NCBI GenBank assembly: GCA_965229785.1
Contig: CBDDJS010000001.1
Span: 3,348,001 to 3,412,000 of the forward strand
DNA length: 64,000 nucleotides
Origin: JAWPMT01 sp965229785
GTDB taxonomy: Bacteria > Bacteroidota > Bacteroidia > Cytophagales > Cyclobacteriaceae
Direction: 5' to 3'
Part shown: one piece after another, positions 8,817 to 17,570 of the stretch
Numbering within the stretch: position 1 is the first letter of the stretch
Layout: each line of letters starts with the position of its first letter
The notes under the pieces: generated by a model
The model's input: only the letters and a program-made list of their open reading frames with translations
Databases searched by the model: none
Told to the model about the DNA's origin: nothing
Made by a program: the position numbers and the translations under genes

Positions 8817-11800
8817 TACTCATCGTTTCGAATTACAAAATCCTCATCCAGGTAAAGCTCTTCAATGCCAGCCTGATCTGGCGCTTCATACTGATCACTG
8901 GAAATGGTCGTGATCACATGCTTAGAAGCGGTGGTCAATAGGGACCAGGGGTATTTACCCTGGATTTTTTCCTGTGATTGATCGGCCTCATCGTCTTCCG
9001 TCTCCGATACATTATCTCCGGTATCGAGCACTTCGTAATGCAACCATTCTTCTCCCGGCAGAACATACCAGCCCTCTTTCGAGCTTGCGGCTCCATTTTC
9101 TAAATCTATCAAACTGCTTTTCGTCACAAAAGCCACATAATCCTGTTCGTAGACAAAAGTCTCAATCCCAAGGAGCAATTCTTCCAGATCCGAATTTTTC
9201 CGATCATTCACAAAGGCTTTTATCAGCGCCATTAACATATGGCTGCGTTCCTTTATTTCCTCTCCCTTACTAAACTTTACTCGTGTCGAAAAAAGCTGCT
9301 TATTATTCTGGGGATTAGTCACATTGAACTCAATGGTATCTCCGGCAAAATGTTGAGCATCCATTGGCATTAGCAGTTCTTCTTCGCTTCCCTCCAGGTT
9401 TTGATTGACTTTTAGCAGCGATACTTTGGTCACAAATTCGATGTATTCGCGAGATTGGATAAATGACTCTACCTGAGCAACAGGGATTTTTCGCTGGAAT
9501 GACGGAGCCTCTTCCGTGCCTTTGAGCCATGGAGAAATAAATGCCTTAAGCTCTCTATTCAATTTCTGGTGATAGAAACCAACATCCACGCCTTTCTTAA
9601 ACTTCACATTGGCAAATACTCTCAGCTTTTCATAAAGCGGATTAATCACCTTCAGTTTAACGAAAGGAGAAGTCATTTTCTCCAGGTATTTTTTGATCTC
9701 CCGAAGCTCACTTATACTGACTGTGGGCGTTTCCTGATACAGTGATGCACGATTATTAGTTTTTGGGATAACTACCAGGATCACGCGTCCGGGAGACAGG
9801 CCCATTTTACCTAAATCCGTGGCACTGAGGCATAACACCTTATTGACTGAGGGAAACTGATCCAGGACAATTCGTTCATAACCGTAAAAATCCACACAGC
9901 GATTTTTATGCCTGAGTCGTTCTGAAATACGGGCATCAAGAGAAAGGGCACTCTCAGCTCCCTGTCCTCCCTGAGACTCCAGCGCCTGAGAAATTGAATC
10001 GATCCCCACCAATTCCTCGGCGGATGCAGAAATACTGCCGGGGGGTAAATTTTCATCCAGGTCCCGGAATCCTTCTGCCTCACGATCGTACGCCAGTTCT
10101 ATGGCCTGAGTTGAAATCTCTGTTACCATACCCAATACTTCGGTATGCTCAAGTGCACTCACCCGTATCCAGTATAGTTGATTATCGAGAATCGTATTAT
10201 TCGAAGTATCAAAGGGCCCAACGTCTAACTTCACAATGCCGGAATGCAATAATCGATCAGTAGAGTCTTTGATGATCTGATCAGATTGAAATCGTCTCCA
10301 AAAATTATCTTCGAGATAAGCCCAATATATTTTAGGAGATTTGTCCGTGACCTGTTCGGTTACACGTTCCTTCATATTAAAAAACAACGTGAGCGTATCG
10401 AATGGCTTCAAGTCCTTTACGCCTATATAAAGGCTTCCCTCATGTCGGAACTGCGGAATGAATGTGGCGCCCGTTTTTCGACCACCAATCGGGATTTCAT
10501 TGTAACCTTCGAATGGCAGCAAGTGATGAAAACGAGTTTTGGTATCTTTTGCCTTCTTATTCTTGGTGAATTCCAATGAAAAGCTCGCATCATAATCAAG
10601 GGTAACACGATTGATTTTGGGCGTGTAAGGCAGTTCAGGCAGTTCCAGTTCCTCTTCTCTATTCAGTAGTTTAGACAACCATCGTGTTGAGCTTCTCGCA
10701 TTGTTCAGGGCGATCCTGGAAAGCAGATTTGGGTAAAATTGGTGTCCGAAAGCGTCCTTGGGACTAGATAATTGCAACTTCAAAAAACCACGCTTGGATC
10801 GGTGATCAAAATGCAATTCTTCCGGATCCCAATTAAAATCTTTTTCCATTGCCAGGCGCGATGTATCCACTTCCTGCAGAGAAATTCGAGGACTTACAGT
10901 GTGATTTTCCTGACTTTCGATCTCGTTTTCAAAGAGCTCAAATTCCTGTTGTTCATTCAACAAAGGGGTCCATTCGCCGTTTTTAAGGACGGAAAGCTTC
11001 GCTTTGAAAGAGTCGTTTTCAAGCCCCAGGTCATAGAGGTTGTAATACGCCCTAAAACCACCAGAGTCTTTGGGAAGATCCATCCACTCAATGTTGATAC
11101 CAAGGTTGGTAACATCCTTTCGGAACAATTCCGAATTCCCCAAAACCAGATACGAATCAAGGTTAGGTGTCGGACCAAAGGGTGCAAAGGGTGTGGAAAT
11201 ATCCAATGGCCCTAATTGGTTATATCCCACCATGCTTTTCAATCCTCTCACGGATACGCGACAATCAATCTTATCCAGATTGATGCTGGAAAAGAAATCG
11301 TAAGGATAAACAAAAGCCGTAGGGTTGAGTTCGAATCGTACTGCCGGAGCATGAAAATACGGCTCCTCTTCTTCCCCATAAATCAAAGGCTCCAGCCCTG
11401 GTGAGTTTTCATCCATCACCAGCAATACTTTGATCGTGTAGTTCTTTTTCTTGCTTCCCGGATACAACTCCGGACACGTAACCAAGGTTGGGTCAATTTT
11501 CACCCAACCTTCTTTTGTTGTATAGTAAATATTGAGACAATCCCGGAACAGTCGCTTGATTGAAGATGGGTCTTTTTTCCCTTCAAATGTGGCCAGGAAC
11601 TTGTCCAGGTGATTCAATTCATGACGTATCCGGATCTTACGCTCTATGAGTTTAATAAAATCTTTGAGCCGAATATCCATCATTTTTTCCGCCAGTGCCT
11701 CTCCATCTTCGACGGCAGTCTCTAAAAATGCCTTGATCGGAGTAGCCGCAAAATCGCCCCCATTGATCCTGAATATCGAATTGAAGAAGTTATCACTAAC

Positions 11801-13171
11801 CAGGTAGTCATCTTCAGGAAGTACCTGGGTCTTATCATCGATCGACAAGATGGACATGTTCTTCAGGAAGAAGTTACCTATGGTGACTTCTACTCCTCTT
11901 TCAGTTTGATTCAGCTCCGTTGACAAAATGTGCTTAAGCCGGATATTGCCAAAATTCCTGATTTTACCCAATGCCTTCAGGCTACTCTTGAGTTCCTCTA
12001 CTAATCCAAAGGCACGTGTACTACAATGAATTTCAAATTCAAGGTTTCTACTCTCTTCACGCATCAGGAGATAAGGGCTCTCGATGATAAATCCAAATCG
12101 AGCACTCTGATCACCCGCAGCGCCCAGGGCACCAAGAATCGGCCAGTCTTCTCCCGCTGGTCCGGTGGGGTATTCAAACTGGTGGAGGTTGAGCGTTTCA
12201 GCGCTACTGTCTTCGCTTCGTTCCAAATAAAGTCCCTTCAATGCACCGATGGAGGCTTTATTCAAAACAGTAGATTGAATACTTCGATAGATAATATCTC
12301 GCCCTTCCTCATCCTGTCCTGCAATGAATGCCGTGTCTTTCGGGATATTGTAACTCCTGAATCCCTCCGCCAATTGCATGTTGACAATGGCATGGTCCGA
12401 CTTACCTTGCCTTGGACGAAATTTCAGTAATTGATTAAAGTAGAATGCTTTGTGCCTGGCAGGAAAAGTATTAATGCTTTCTCCTGAATGGTGTAACAGG
12501 TCGGCGAAGCCAATCATCATGGCGAGATGTGGTTGGTGTCGATCATGCCCAAAGGACAGTTCCAGAAATTTATCTGTCTGTGCTTGCAAAAAAACCACAC
12601 TATGTGTCATCTGCTGAAACAGTCGCTTGACTTTTTGAAACAATTCACCGGTCTCAAAGTCATTACTCTGATCAAATTGCCGTATGGTTGTCTTGATGTC
12701 TGTTTCGAAACGATGCATTTCATCCAGCGCCATTTTCCATTCTTTATTAATGGTTTGCGCAGATTCCGGCACATTGGCCCGCTCTATCCGAGTACGATAT
12801 TCAGAAAACTTGTTGACCAGTGCACTAGCTACAGTCGCCATTCGTCCGAGGAACAATTGCCTGGCATGGCCCCGGCCCTTTTTCGCCCAAAGCAAATGAC
12901 GTGTAAATTGATCCTGGTATTCCTTGATATCGACACGTCGAACTTCCGCCAAAGGCACGATCTCATCCATCTCCAGCAGGCGACTCCACCTGCCATTGAC
13001 CTTGTTGGTCTCATCGTAGAACTTGACGTGTTTAGATATCTCATACAAATACCTGATGCGGGAATATTTGGTACGGTCTTCCATCTTCACGAAATCCTCT
13101 GCCAATGCCCCGGGAAGTCGCTGTTTTTGGGTCGTACCCTCGTGTTTGATATTTGTTTTGCTTTTACTCAA
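8816..13171 (-). CDS. Very large eCIS baseplate protein, gpJ/Pvc11-like
   Basis: 1451 residues. The C-terminal third carries the gpJ-like signature ERLRHKNRCVDFYGYER followed by IVLDQFPSVNKVLCL (about residues 1115-1150), matching the RLRHKxRxxxxxDYExLVL pattern of Pvc11-type proteins. The N-terminal 250 residues are helical and the middle is beta-rich and unrecognised. This is clearly longer than the roughly 1000 residues usual for PVC/Afp Pvc11 proteins, so several hundred residues are extra. The start overlaps the gp25-like gene by 4 bp (ATGA-type coupling). The product should build the baseplate and perhaps an outer cage around the spike; the cage idea is inferred from size and from published AlgoCIS architecture. 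Confidence 0.8.
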   Translation of the reverse strand: MSKSKTNIKHEGTTQKQRLPGALAEDFVKMEDRTKYSRIRYLYEISKHVKFYDETNKVNGRWSRLLEMDEIVPLAEVRRVDIKEYQDQFTRHLLWAKKGRGHARQLFLGRMATVASALVNKFSEYRTRIERANVPESAQTINKEWKMALDEMHRFETDIKTTIRQFDQSNDFETGELFQKVKRLFQQMTHSVVFLQAQTDKFLELSFGHDRHQPHLAMMIGFADLLHHSGESINTFPARHKAFYFNQLLKFRPRQGKSDHAIVNMQLAEGFRSYNIPKDTAFIAGQDEEGRDIIYRSIQSTVLNKASIGALKGLYLERSEDSSAETLNLHQFEYPTGPAGEDWPILGALGAAGDQSARFGFIIESPYLLMREESRNLEFEIHCSTRAFGLVEELKSSLKALGKIRNFGNIRLKHILSTELNQTERGVEVTIGNFFLKNMSILSIDDKTQVLPEDDYLVSDNFFNSIFRINGGDFAATPIKAFLETAVEDGEALAEKMMDIRLKDFIKLIERKIRIRHELNHLDKFLATFEGKKDPSSIKRLFRDCLNIYYTTKEGWVKIDPTLVTCPELYPGSKKKNYTIKVLLVMDENSPGLEPLIYGEEEEPYFHAPAVRFELNPTAFVYPYDFFSSINLDKIDCRVSVRGLKSMVGYNQLGPLDISTPFAPFGPTPNLDSYLVLGNSELFRKDVTNLGINIEWMDLPKDSGGFRAYYNLYDLGLENDSFKAKLSVLKNGEWTPLLNEQQEFELFENEIESQENHTVSPRISLQEVDTSRLAMEKDFNWDPEELHFDHRSKRGFLKLQLSSPKDAFGHQFYPNLLSRIALNNARSSTRWLSKLLNREEELELPELPYTPKINRVTLDYDASFSLEFTKNKKAKDTKTRFHHLLPFEGYNEIPIGGRKTGATFIPQFRHEGSLYIGVKDLKPFDTLTLFFNMKERVTEQVTDKSPKIYWAYLEDNFWRRFQSDQIIKDSTDRLLHSGIVKLDVGPFDTSNNTILDNQLYWIRVSALEHTEVLGMVTEISTQAIELAYDREAEGFRDLDENLPPGSISASAEELVGIDSISQALESQGGQGAESALSLDARISERLRHKNRCVDFYGYERIVLDQFPSVNKVLCLSATDLGKMGLSPGRVILVVIPKTNNRASLYQETPTVSISELREIKKYLEKMTSPFVKLKVINPLYEKLRVFANVKFKKGVDVGFYHQKLNRELKAFISPWLKGTEEAPSFQRKIPVAQVESFIQSREYIEFVTKVSLLKVNQNLEGSEEELLMPMDAQHFAGDTIEFNVTNPQNNKQLFSTRVKFSKGEEIKERSHMLMALIKAFVNDRKNSDLEELLLGIETFVYEQDYVAFVTKSSLIDLENGAASSKEGWYVLPGEEWLHYEVLDTGDNVSETEDDEADQSQEKIQGKYPWSLLTTASKHVITTISSDQYEAPDQAGIEELYLDEDFVIRNDE

Positions 13172-13584
13172 TTTTTAAGATCAGTTCCTTCCAAAAAGTA
13201 AAACGGATAGACAATATTGGATCGGGTATTGGTTTGTCGAATATTATAAGCCACATCAATATTTACCAAACCCTCCAATTTTTGGTCAATGTGCACTTCG
13301 ACACCCAGCACTTCGATTCGTGGCTCAAATACGATCAATGCACGTTCCACCGTATCTTTTAATTGGCTCTGAAGGGTGGTGTTGATGTCTTCAAAAACCA
13401 TATCGTGCATTCCACATCCAAAATCGGGGTTCATCAATCGTTCACCCGGACGAGTGGACAATATGATCCAGATGCTCTCCCGGATATCTTCGTTCGATTC
13501 GCTCATTCTCACACCGCCGGCACCCCGCTCGAAGGTGGGCGGAAAACTCCAGCCTCTCCCTAAAAATGTCTTTTCCTCACTCAT
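13168..13584 (-). CDS. gp25-like baseplate wedge protein (Pvc9-like)
   Basis: 138 residues with the gp25/lysozyme-like fold signature: IRESIWIILSTRPGERLMNPDFGCG followed by a helix and VERALIVFEPRIEVLGVEV (shown here only in short parts: RPGERLMNPDFG, FEPRIEVLGVEV). This is the wedge component present in contractile tails, T6SS (TssE) and eCIS, joining the sheath to the baseplate. It overlaps PAAR upstream and the large baseplate gene downstream by 4 bp each, showing translational coupling. Position and length (about 140 aa) match Pvc9. Confidence 0.92.
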   Translation of the reverse strand: MSEEKTFLGRGWSFPPTFERGAGGVRMSESNEDIRESIWIILSTRPGERLMNPDFGCGMHDMVFEDINTTLQSQLKDTVERALIVFEPRIEVLGVEVHIDQKLEGLVNIDVAYNIRQTNTRSNIVYPFYFLEGTDLKN

Positions 13585-13880
13585 CCCCCTATCATTACTG
13601 TGGGCAATCCCAAAACAATACTTCCACCATGGGCGGTAGTATCCCCCATTCTGGCTGCGGGTTTACCACCAATCATCACTGTGGCTGAGCCCTTGGCAAT
13701 GGAATCTGGTGGTCCTACACAGACGCATGAGTCACCCATTACGGCCGCAGGCATACTGCCGATCAATACGGTTGGTACACCGGGCCCAATAATCGGTCCT
13801 CCAACATGTGGAATCGGGGGTACTGCCGGAGTTTGCATCGGGCAGGTGTGCATATCGGTTAATCTCGCTGCTGGAGGCAT
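13581..13880 (-). CDS. PAAR spike-tip protein (Pvc10-like)
   Basis: 99 residues with the repeated PAAR pattern: MPPAARLTDMHTCP at the N-terminus, PAAVMGDSCVC in the middle and PAARMGDTTAHGG near the end, with His and Cys positions able to bind the tip metal. It should cap the VgrG-like needle as a piercing point. No C-terminal toxin extension is present; the protein ends with the fold. It lies 12 bp after the VgrG-like gene and overlaps the gp25-like gene by 4 bp. Confidence 0.93.
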   Translation of the reverse strand: MPPAARLTDMHTCPMQTPAVPPIPHVGGPIIGPGVPTVLIGSMPAAVMGDSCVCVGPPDSIAKGSATVMIGGKPAARMGDTTAHGGSIVLGLPTVMIGG

Positions 13881-13892
13881 AATTTCTTTTTT

Positions 13893-15677
13893 TTAATTGA
13901 TCATTACCATTGCTCCCTTCACCGTCACATTCCCGGAAGCTTTGAGTTCTGCCGAAGCGCTTCCCTGCGCGGAAAAGGTGGTATCTGCTTTATTTTCTAT
14001 TTTCATTCCACTCACCGAAACACCTGTTGTACCCTTAGCCTCCAATTTGGCTTTCGAGTTGATGGATGTATCCTGAGTCGATTCAAGGGTCAGTTTCTTG
14101 GCACTGCTGATCTTGATCCCGGAATTGTCCATGGTGATCTTGTTACCATTCTGATCCTTAAGCGTTAGGCCTTTGTCTTTATCACTGATCGCCAGAGAAT
14201 TCCCTCCCGGCGTTTCCAGGGTCAATACTTTGTCCTTCTCATCAAAGGTGATCTTGATCTTTTCCTTGCTGATAAAGGCTTTGGTTTCATTCTTCTTCTC
14301 TGGGGTTTCGCCCGGTGGCAGTTTACCACTGTGTACCGAACCAAGAATGATCGGATAGCGGGGGTCGTCATTAAGAAATCCCAATACCACCTCATCATTT
14401 ACTTCCGGATAAAAGAATGCACCTGACTTGTTGGTGGCATAAAAAGTGGAAAGCCGGGCCCAAACTGTGTCTTTGTCTTGCTGCATGATGGGGACTTTCA
14501 CTTCGACCCGGAAATTGTTGTCAGGATCCTTCTCAATGGACTTCACTATGCCTATTTGCAAGCCAGCAACGGGCGGTAAAAGTCCACCCGCGGGTGGTGA
14601 TGAAATGTTTTGCTTCGTTTCATAATACCACTCTGCAGGCATACCAAACAACACCTCTGTTTTCCAGTTATCTTCCACGATGTGATTTATACCCCTTACA
14701 AACACATTGCCATTGAAGTGTTTACCCATGCCATCCAGTTCAAACATGTCTCCCGGATTGACTTTGGAGGAGCCAACGATCGTGACACGTCCGGTGAAAG
14801 AAGCCAGTTGCGCACGAATCAGTTTGGCTGACGCCCAACTTTTCAGGTCCGCTGACTCCAGATTGCCAACCGATTGCATATTGTACTCCGACACACCAAG
14901 TACTCCTGCCAATTTCTTTGGCGTTACATCTCCTGGTGTTTTCAGGCTTGCTTTCCCTGCCCCGTCAACCAGTTTCTGATCTCCATCTGCCCATGCATAT
15001 CCACTGGCTTTTTCCAATTGGTCTTCGGCATTCATTTCCGCCTCAAATTCATAAATAGAGCCATCGCCATAAGATGCTTTGATCTTCGGCGAACCGGAAG
15101 TATCCGGAGGCTCGACTGTGGCTTTACCTCCATCTACATTCACCAGCATGCCATTGGCATCCGCCCGCATCAACATGAAATCCCAGTCAGTCGCATTGAA
15201 CTGCATCATGTTCTTATGTTGATAGCTCGTGGCCTTAACTGTAGCACTGCCTCCACCATCAGAAACCAGGGAAGAAATGATATCGCTATCTTTCTTTTTG
15301 GCGAAATAAGCGTTCTTTCGGCCTACGGTCATCTTCGTCAGCTTATCCTTGCACTCGACTACCAGCGACGAACCACTTTCATCTGAGGTGATCGTATGTT
15401 TCATGATCACTCCCTTATACACCGAAGTATTCTTGGAAGCATAACCTAATTTGACTTCCACTTCTTCTCCTGGCAGAAACTCCTTTCCCGCACTTACAGG
15501 GAAGTCAGTCTGTGAGGGTATTCCATCTGCAAGCGTGATGGTTGCGGTGGGAATCTTATTGATCTCCTTGTTGACCTCCAGGTGTGTTACAGCGTAGACT
15601 GTTCCCACATTTTTACCCCCAACCATGATCTCGTACGTAAACGGATCATCAAAATCATCTAATGGTGAATTAGCCAT
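13893..15677 (-). CDS. VgrG-like central spike protein (Pvc8-like)
   Basis: 594 residues. The N-terminal 340 have the gp27-type hub pattern (HLEVNKEINKIPTATITLAD, then FTGRVTIVGSSKVNPGDMFEL). From about residue 375 a gp5-type OB fold begins (GLQIGIVKSIEKDP, VWARLSTFYATNKSG, ILGSVHSGKLPP). After about 470 comes a beta-helix needle of short repeats (LTLKDQNGNKITMDNSGIKI and similar). It forms the trimeric hub and needle that carries PAAR. It ends with the needle, with no effector domain. The start lies 1 bp after the LysM gene stop. Confidence 0.93.
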   Translation of the reverse strand: MANSPLDDFDDPFTYEIMVGGKNVGTVYAVTHLEVNKEINKIPTATITLADGIPSQTDFPVSAGKEFLPGEEVEVKLGYASKNTSVYKGVIMKHTITSDESGSSLVVECKDKLTKMTVGRKNAYFAKKKDSDIISSLVSDGGGSATVKATSYQHKNMMQFNATDWDFMLMRADANGMLVNVDGGKATVEPPDTSGSPKIKASYGDGSIYEFEAEMNAEDQLEKASGYAWADGDQKLVDGAGKASLKTPGDVTPKKLAGVLGVSEYNMQSVGNLESADLKSWASAKLIRAQLASFTGRVTIVGSSKVNPGDMFELDGMGKHFNGNVFVRGINHIVEDNWKTEVLFGMPAEWYYETKQNISSPPAGGLLPPVAGLQIGIVKSIEKDPDNNFRVEVKVPIMQQDKDTVWARLSTFYATNKSGAFFYPEVNDEVVLGFLNDDPRYPIILGSVHSGKLPPGETPEKKNETKAFISKEKIKITFDEKDKVLTLETPGGNSLAISDKDKGLTLKDQNGNKITMDNSGIKISSAKKLTLESTQDTSINSKAKLEAKGTTGVSVSGMKIENKADTTFSAQGSASAELKASGNVTVKGAMVMIN

Positions 15678-15678
15678 T

Positions 15679-16347
15679 TCACTGCTTTAAAGGTGGAAAT
15701 TGCAATGTGGTTCCCGGTTTCAGAAAAGTGAACGTGTCCAGCTTATTATGACGTGCGATTTGTTGATAGACCGAAATGTCATTGTAAACCTTATAACACA
15801 AAGCCGGTAACGTGTCTCCTGCCGATACTGTGATGGTATGGGTCATATCAGGAGAACTGAGGCTAATTCTTTTCTTTGTTTCTTCCTCATCCGATACGCC
15901 GGTAAAGGATGCATTGATCTTGGCCCGAATCGGGGTTCCATCTTCCTTGAACAGGGTATAGTCTTCCGAGTAGGTTTGCATCTGGCAATTGAAAACCAGT
16001 GTTCCCCAGGACAATTGCAAAAACGGTGGTCTATGGATCTCACCCTTGATTTGAAATACCATCTTACGGAAAGTATCTAGCATTTTCGGGACCGATTTCC
16101 CTTTGAGGCCTGTAGGTGCTTCTACCACACCCGTTGCATCAAACAGGAATTCGAAAGAAAGCGTTTCTGGTTTCATCCCCCAGAAAATGTGCTTATTCTC
16201 ACCTCCAATGGTTGGAATCGGTTTCAGGTCCAACTCGTATTTACGAGAGTATTTCTCCGGATTGAACATCACGGTGAATGGGCTCCCGTCCTTTTGTTTA
16301 CAAGCAGGATCTTTACAGGGCTGGATTTTAAGCTTTGTTAAGGCCAT
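15679..16347 (-). CDS. LysM-containing eCIS baseplate hub protein (Pvc7-like)
   Basis: 222 residues. The N-terminal 160 match the CIS tube/hub-adaptor family (VMFNPEKYSRKYEL, then WGMKPETLSFEFLFDATG). The C-terminus is one LysM domain (about 165-220: HTITVSAGDTLPALCYKVY to FLKPGTTLQFPPL). In eCIS this protein joins tube and spike (Afp7/Pvc7). It sits between DUF5908 and the spike gene, as in other eCIS loci. LysM here is a structural part of the particle and not evidence of a cell-wall enzyme. Confidence 0.9.
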   Translation of the reverse strand: MALTKLKIQPCKDPACKQKDGSPFTVMFNPEKYSRKYELDLKPIPTIGGENKHIFWGMKPETLSFEFLFDATGVVEAPTGLKGKSVPKMLDTFRKMVFQIKGEIHRPPFLQLSWGTLVFNCQMQTYSEDYTLFKEDGTPIRAKINASFTGVSDEEETKKRISLSSPDMTHTITVSAGDTLPALCYKVYNDISVYQQIARHNKLDTFTFLKPGTTLQFPPLKQ

Positions 16348-16494
16348 TTACCTTCTATTCCTTTTTTCCAGCTTACGCATGACTTGTTTGACGCAAGCTT
16401 TTACCAGTTCGTTTTTATCGATTGACTCTTTATTGGTTGAAGTCATATCATCCGTGACATTGACTTTCACTACCAATTCCCGTATTTCAAGCAT
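16348..16494 (-). CDS. DUF5908 small eCIS protein (Pvc6-like)
   Basis: A 48-residue gene read directly from the sequence. It starts MLEIRELVVKVNV, has a polar Thr/Asn/Ser-rich middle and ends in a basic helix (VMRKLEKRNRR). The EIRELVIKV-type start is the mark of DUF5908, a tiny protein regularly found between the tube and LysM genes in eCIS operons. Its ATG lies inside the end of the preceding tube gene (8-bp overlap), and its TAA directly abuts the LysM start codon. The small size makes it easy to miss. Its exact role is unknown; a link to the tube-initiator or hub is plausible. Confidence 0.85.
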   Translation of the reverse strand: MLEIRELVVKVNVTDDMTSTNKESIDKNELVKACVKQVMRKLEKRNRR

Positions 16495-17014
16495 ATCTCA
16501 TGATCAATGAAGGAAGCGACGCTAATGAAACCGTCTCATAAAATTGATAGGAGAACTCCAGTGTTTCCACCATGATTTTATTCTCCATAGCATTCATATC
16601 TGAAACCTGCATTTTCACAGGCCAGGCATTGACAAAAAACCAGCAAACAGAGGGAAGACCTTTTTCGTCCATCAACATCACCCCGATGTTTTTGGGTTCT
16701 ATTTCCAGGTCAAAGTTGGATTGCAAAGAATTGATACACCATGTACTCAGACTTGAAACAGTAGTAACCAAACCTCGCTTCAAAACGAGGTTTGGATACG
16801 TAGTTCGGGTCGGAAGTTTATGTTCAAATCTATTCTCACCTCCCTCTTTGACAGGTTCTGTACCAAAACTTACCGATATCCCGGAAACCTCCTGAAAGGC
16901 ATTATCTACGGAACTGGTGAGTGCCATCAAGGCACCCAAACCATCCAAAACACTTACAGAAAAATGGAATCCTACCGGTGGATAGTATTCCTGTCCCAGG
17001 ATATTGGTGATCAT
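16487..17014 (-). CDS. eCIS inner-tube protein 2 (gp19-like, Pvc5-like)
   Basis: 175 residues of the T4 gp19/Hcp-like tube family: PPVGFHFSVSVLD, then FQEVSGISVSFGTEPV, LVLKRGLV and, near the end, MENKIMVETLEFSYQFYE. By position next to the hub genes and by its divergence from the other tube protein, it should form the first ring(s) joining tube and spike (Pvc5/Afp5 role). It follows the main tube gene by 18 bp and overlaps DUF5908 by 8 bp. Confidence 0.9.
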   Translation of the reverse strand: MITNILGQEYYPPVGFHFSVSVLDGLGALMALTSSVDNAFQEVSGISVSFGTEPVKEGGENRFEHKLPTRTTYPNLVLKRGLVTTVSSLSTWCINSLQSNFDLEIEPKNIGVMLMDEKGLPSVCWFFVNAWPVKMQVSDMNAMENKIMVETLEFSYQFYETVSLASLPSLIMRYA

Positions 17015-17032
17015 ATGCCTGTCAATTCAGAA

Positions 17033-17518
17033 TTATGGCTTCAAGCTACCTTTTCCATTTTGGGTAATACCCTCATGCACAATCTCAATCGTTTCGATTG
17101 CTACCTCATTTCCGTCACCTTTAAGATCGGTAACCGTTATTTTGGTAGGCCATGCATTTTCGAGTACCCAGGTCATCAAAGGTGAGCCTGCTTCATCCAA
17201 CAAGTTGATCGTGATGGTCGTTCTCGCGATGGTGTTCATCTTGATCTTACCATACCATTCCCAGAAAGCATTGTCGTCTTTGAACATGCCTTTTTTCATG
17301 GTCACGTTGCTGGATTTTACCAGTCCGGGCATTTTCGCAGTACTGAACCGGGGGTCGTTACCGGCCCGGTACTCAATGATCTGCGATTCTATGTCCATTC
17401 CTGAAACCTCCTGAAAAGGAACTTCGCCGAGGCCGCTATCTGATCCCATGTCTACATTAAAGTAAAACTTAGGGATCGGCCACATATTTTCTCTAGGACT
17501 TTGAGCTTCTCCTGCCAT
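17033..17518 (-). CDS. eCIS main inner-tube protein (gp19-like, Pvc1-like)
   Basis: 161 residues of the gp19-like family: WPIPKFYFNVDMG, then PFQEVSGMDIESQIIEYRAG, VTMKKGMFKDDNAFWEWY and, near the end, EVAIETIEIVHEGITQ. It should polymerise into the tube that carries cargo. It follows the sheath gene by 52 bp, the usual sheath-tube order. The first tube gene after the sheath is normally the most abundant component, so a stronger RBS or promoter here would make sense, though none stands out. Confidence 0.92.
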   Translation of the reverse strand: MAGEAQSPRENMWPIPKFYFNVDMGSDSGLGEVPFQEVSGMDIESQIIEYRAGNDPRFSTAKMPGLVKSSNVTMKKGMFKDDNAFWEWYGKIKMNTIARTTITINLLDEAGSPLMTWVLENAWPTKITVTDLKGDGNEVAIETIEIVHEGITQNGKGSLKP

Positions 17519-17570
17519 AGTCGTATTTCTTTAAATTTTTTAAGTCAATAAATCAATAATAGGGATGTGA

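Noticed and set aside
12527..13201. 224-codon open frame opposite the large baseplate gene
   Set aside because: Shadow of the baseplate gene; no signal, domain or start context.
13581..17518. Type VI secretion system
   Set aside because: VgrG-, PAAR-, gp25- and Hcp-like genes are shared with T6SS, but no TssJ/L/M membrane genes exist. DUF4255, DUF5908, LysM and the tape-measure protein are eCIS marks.
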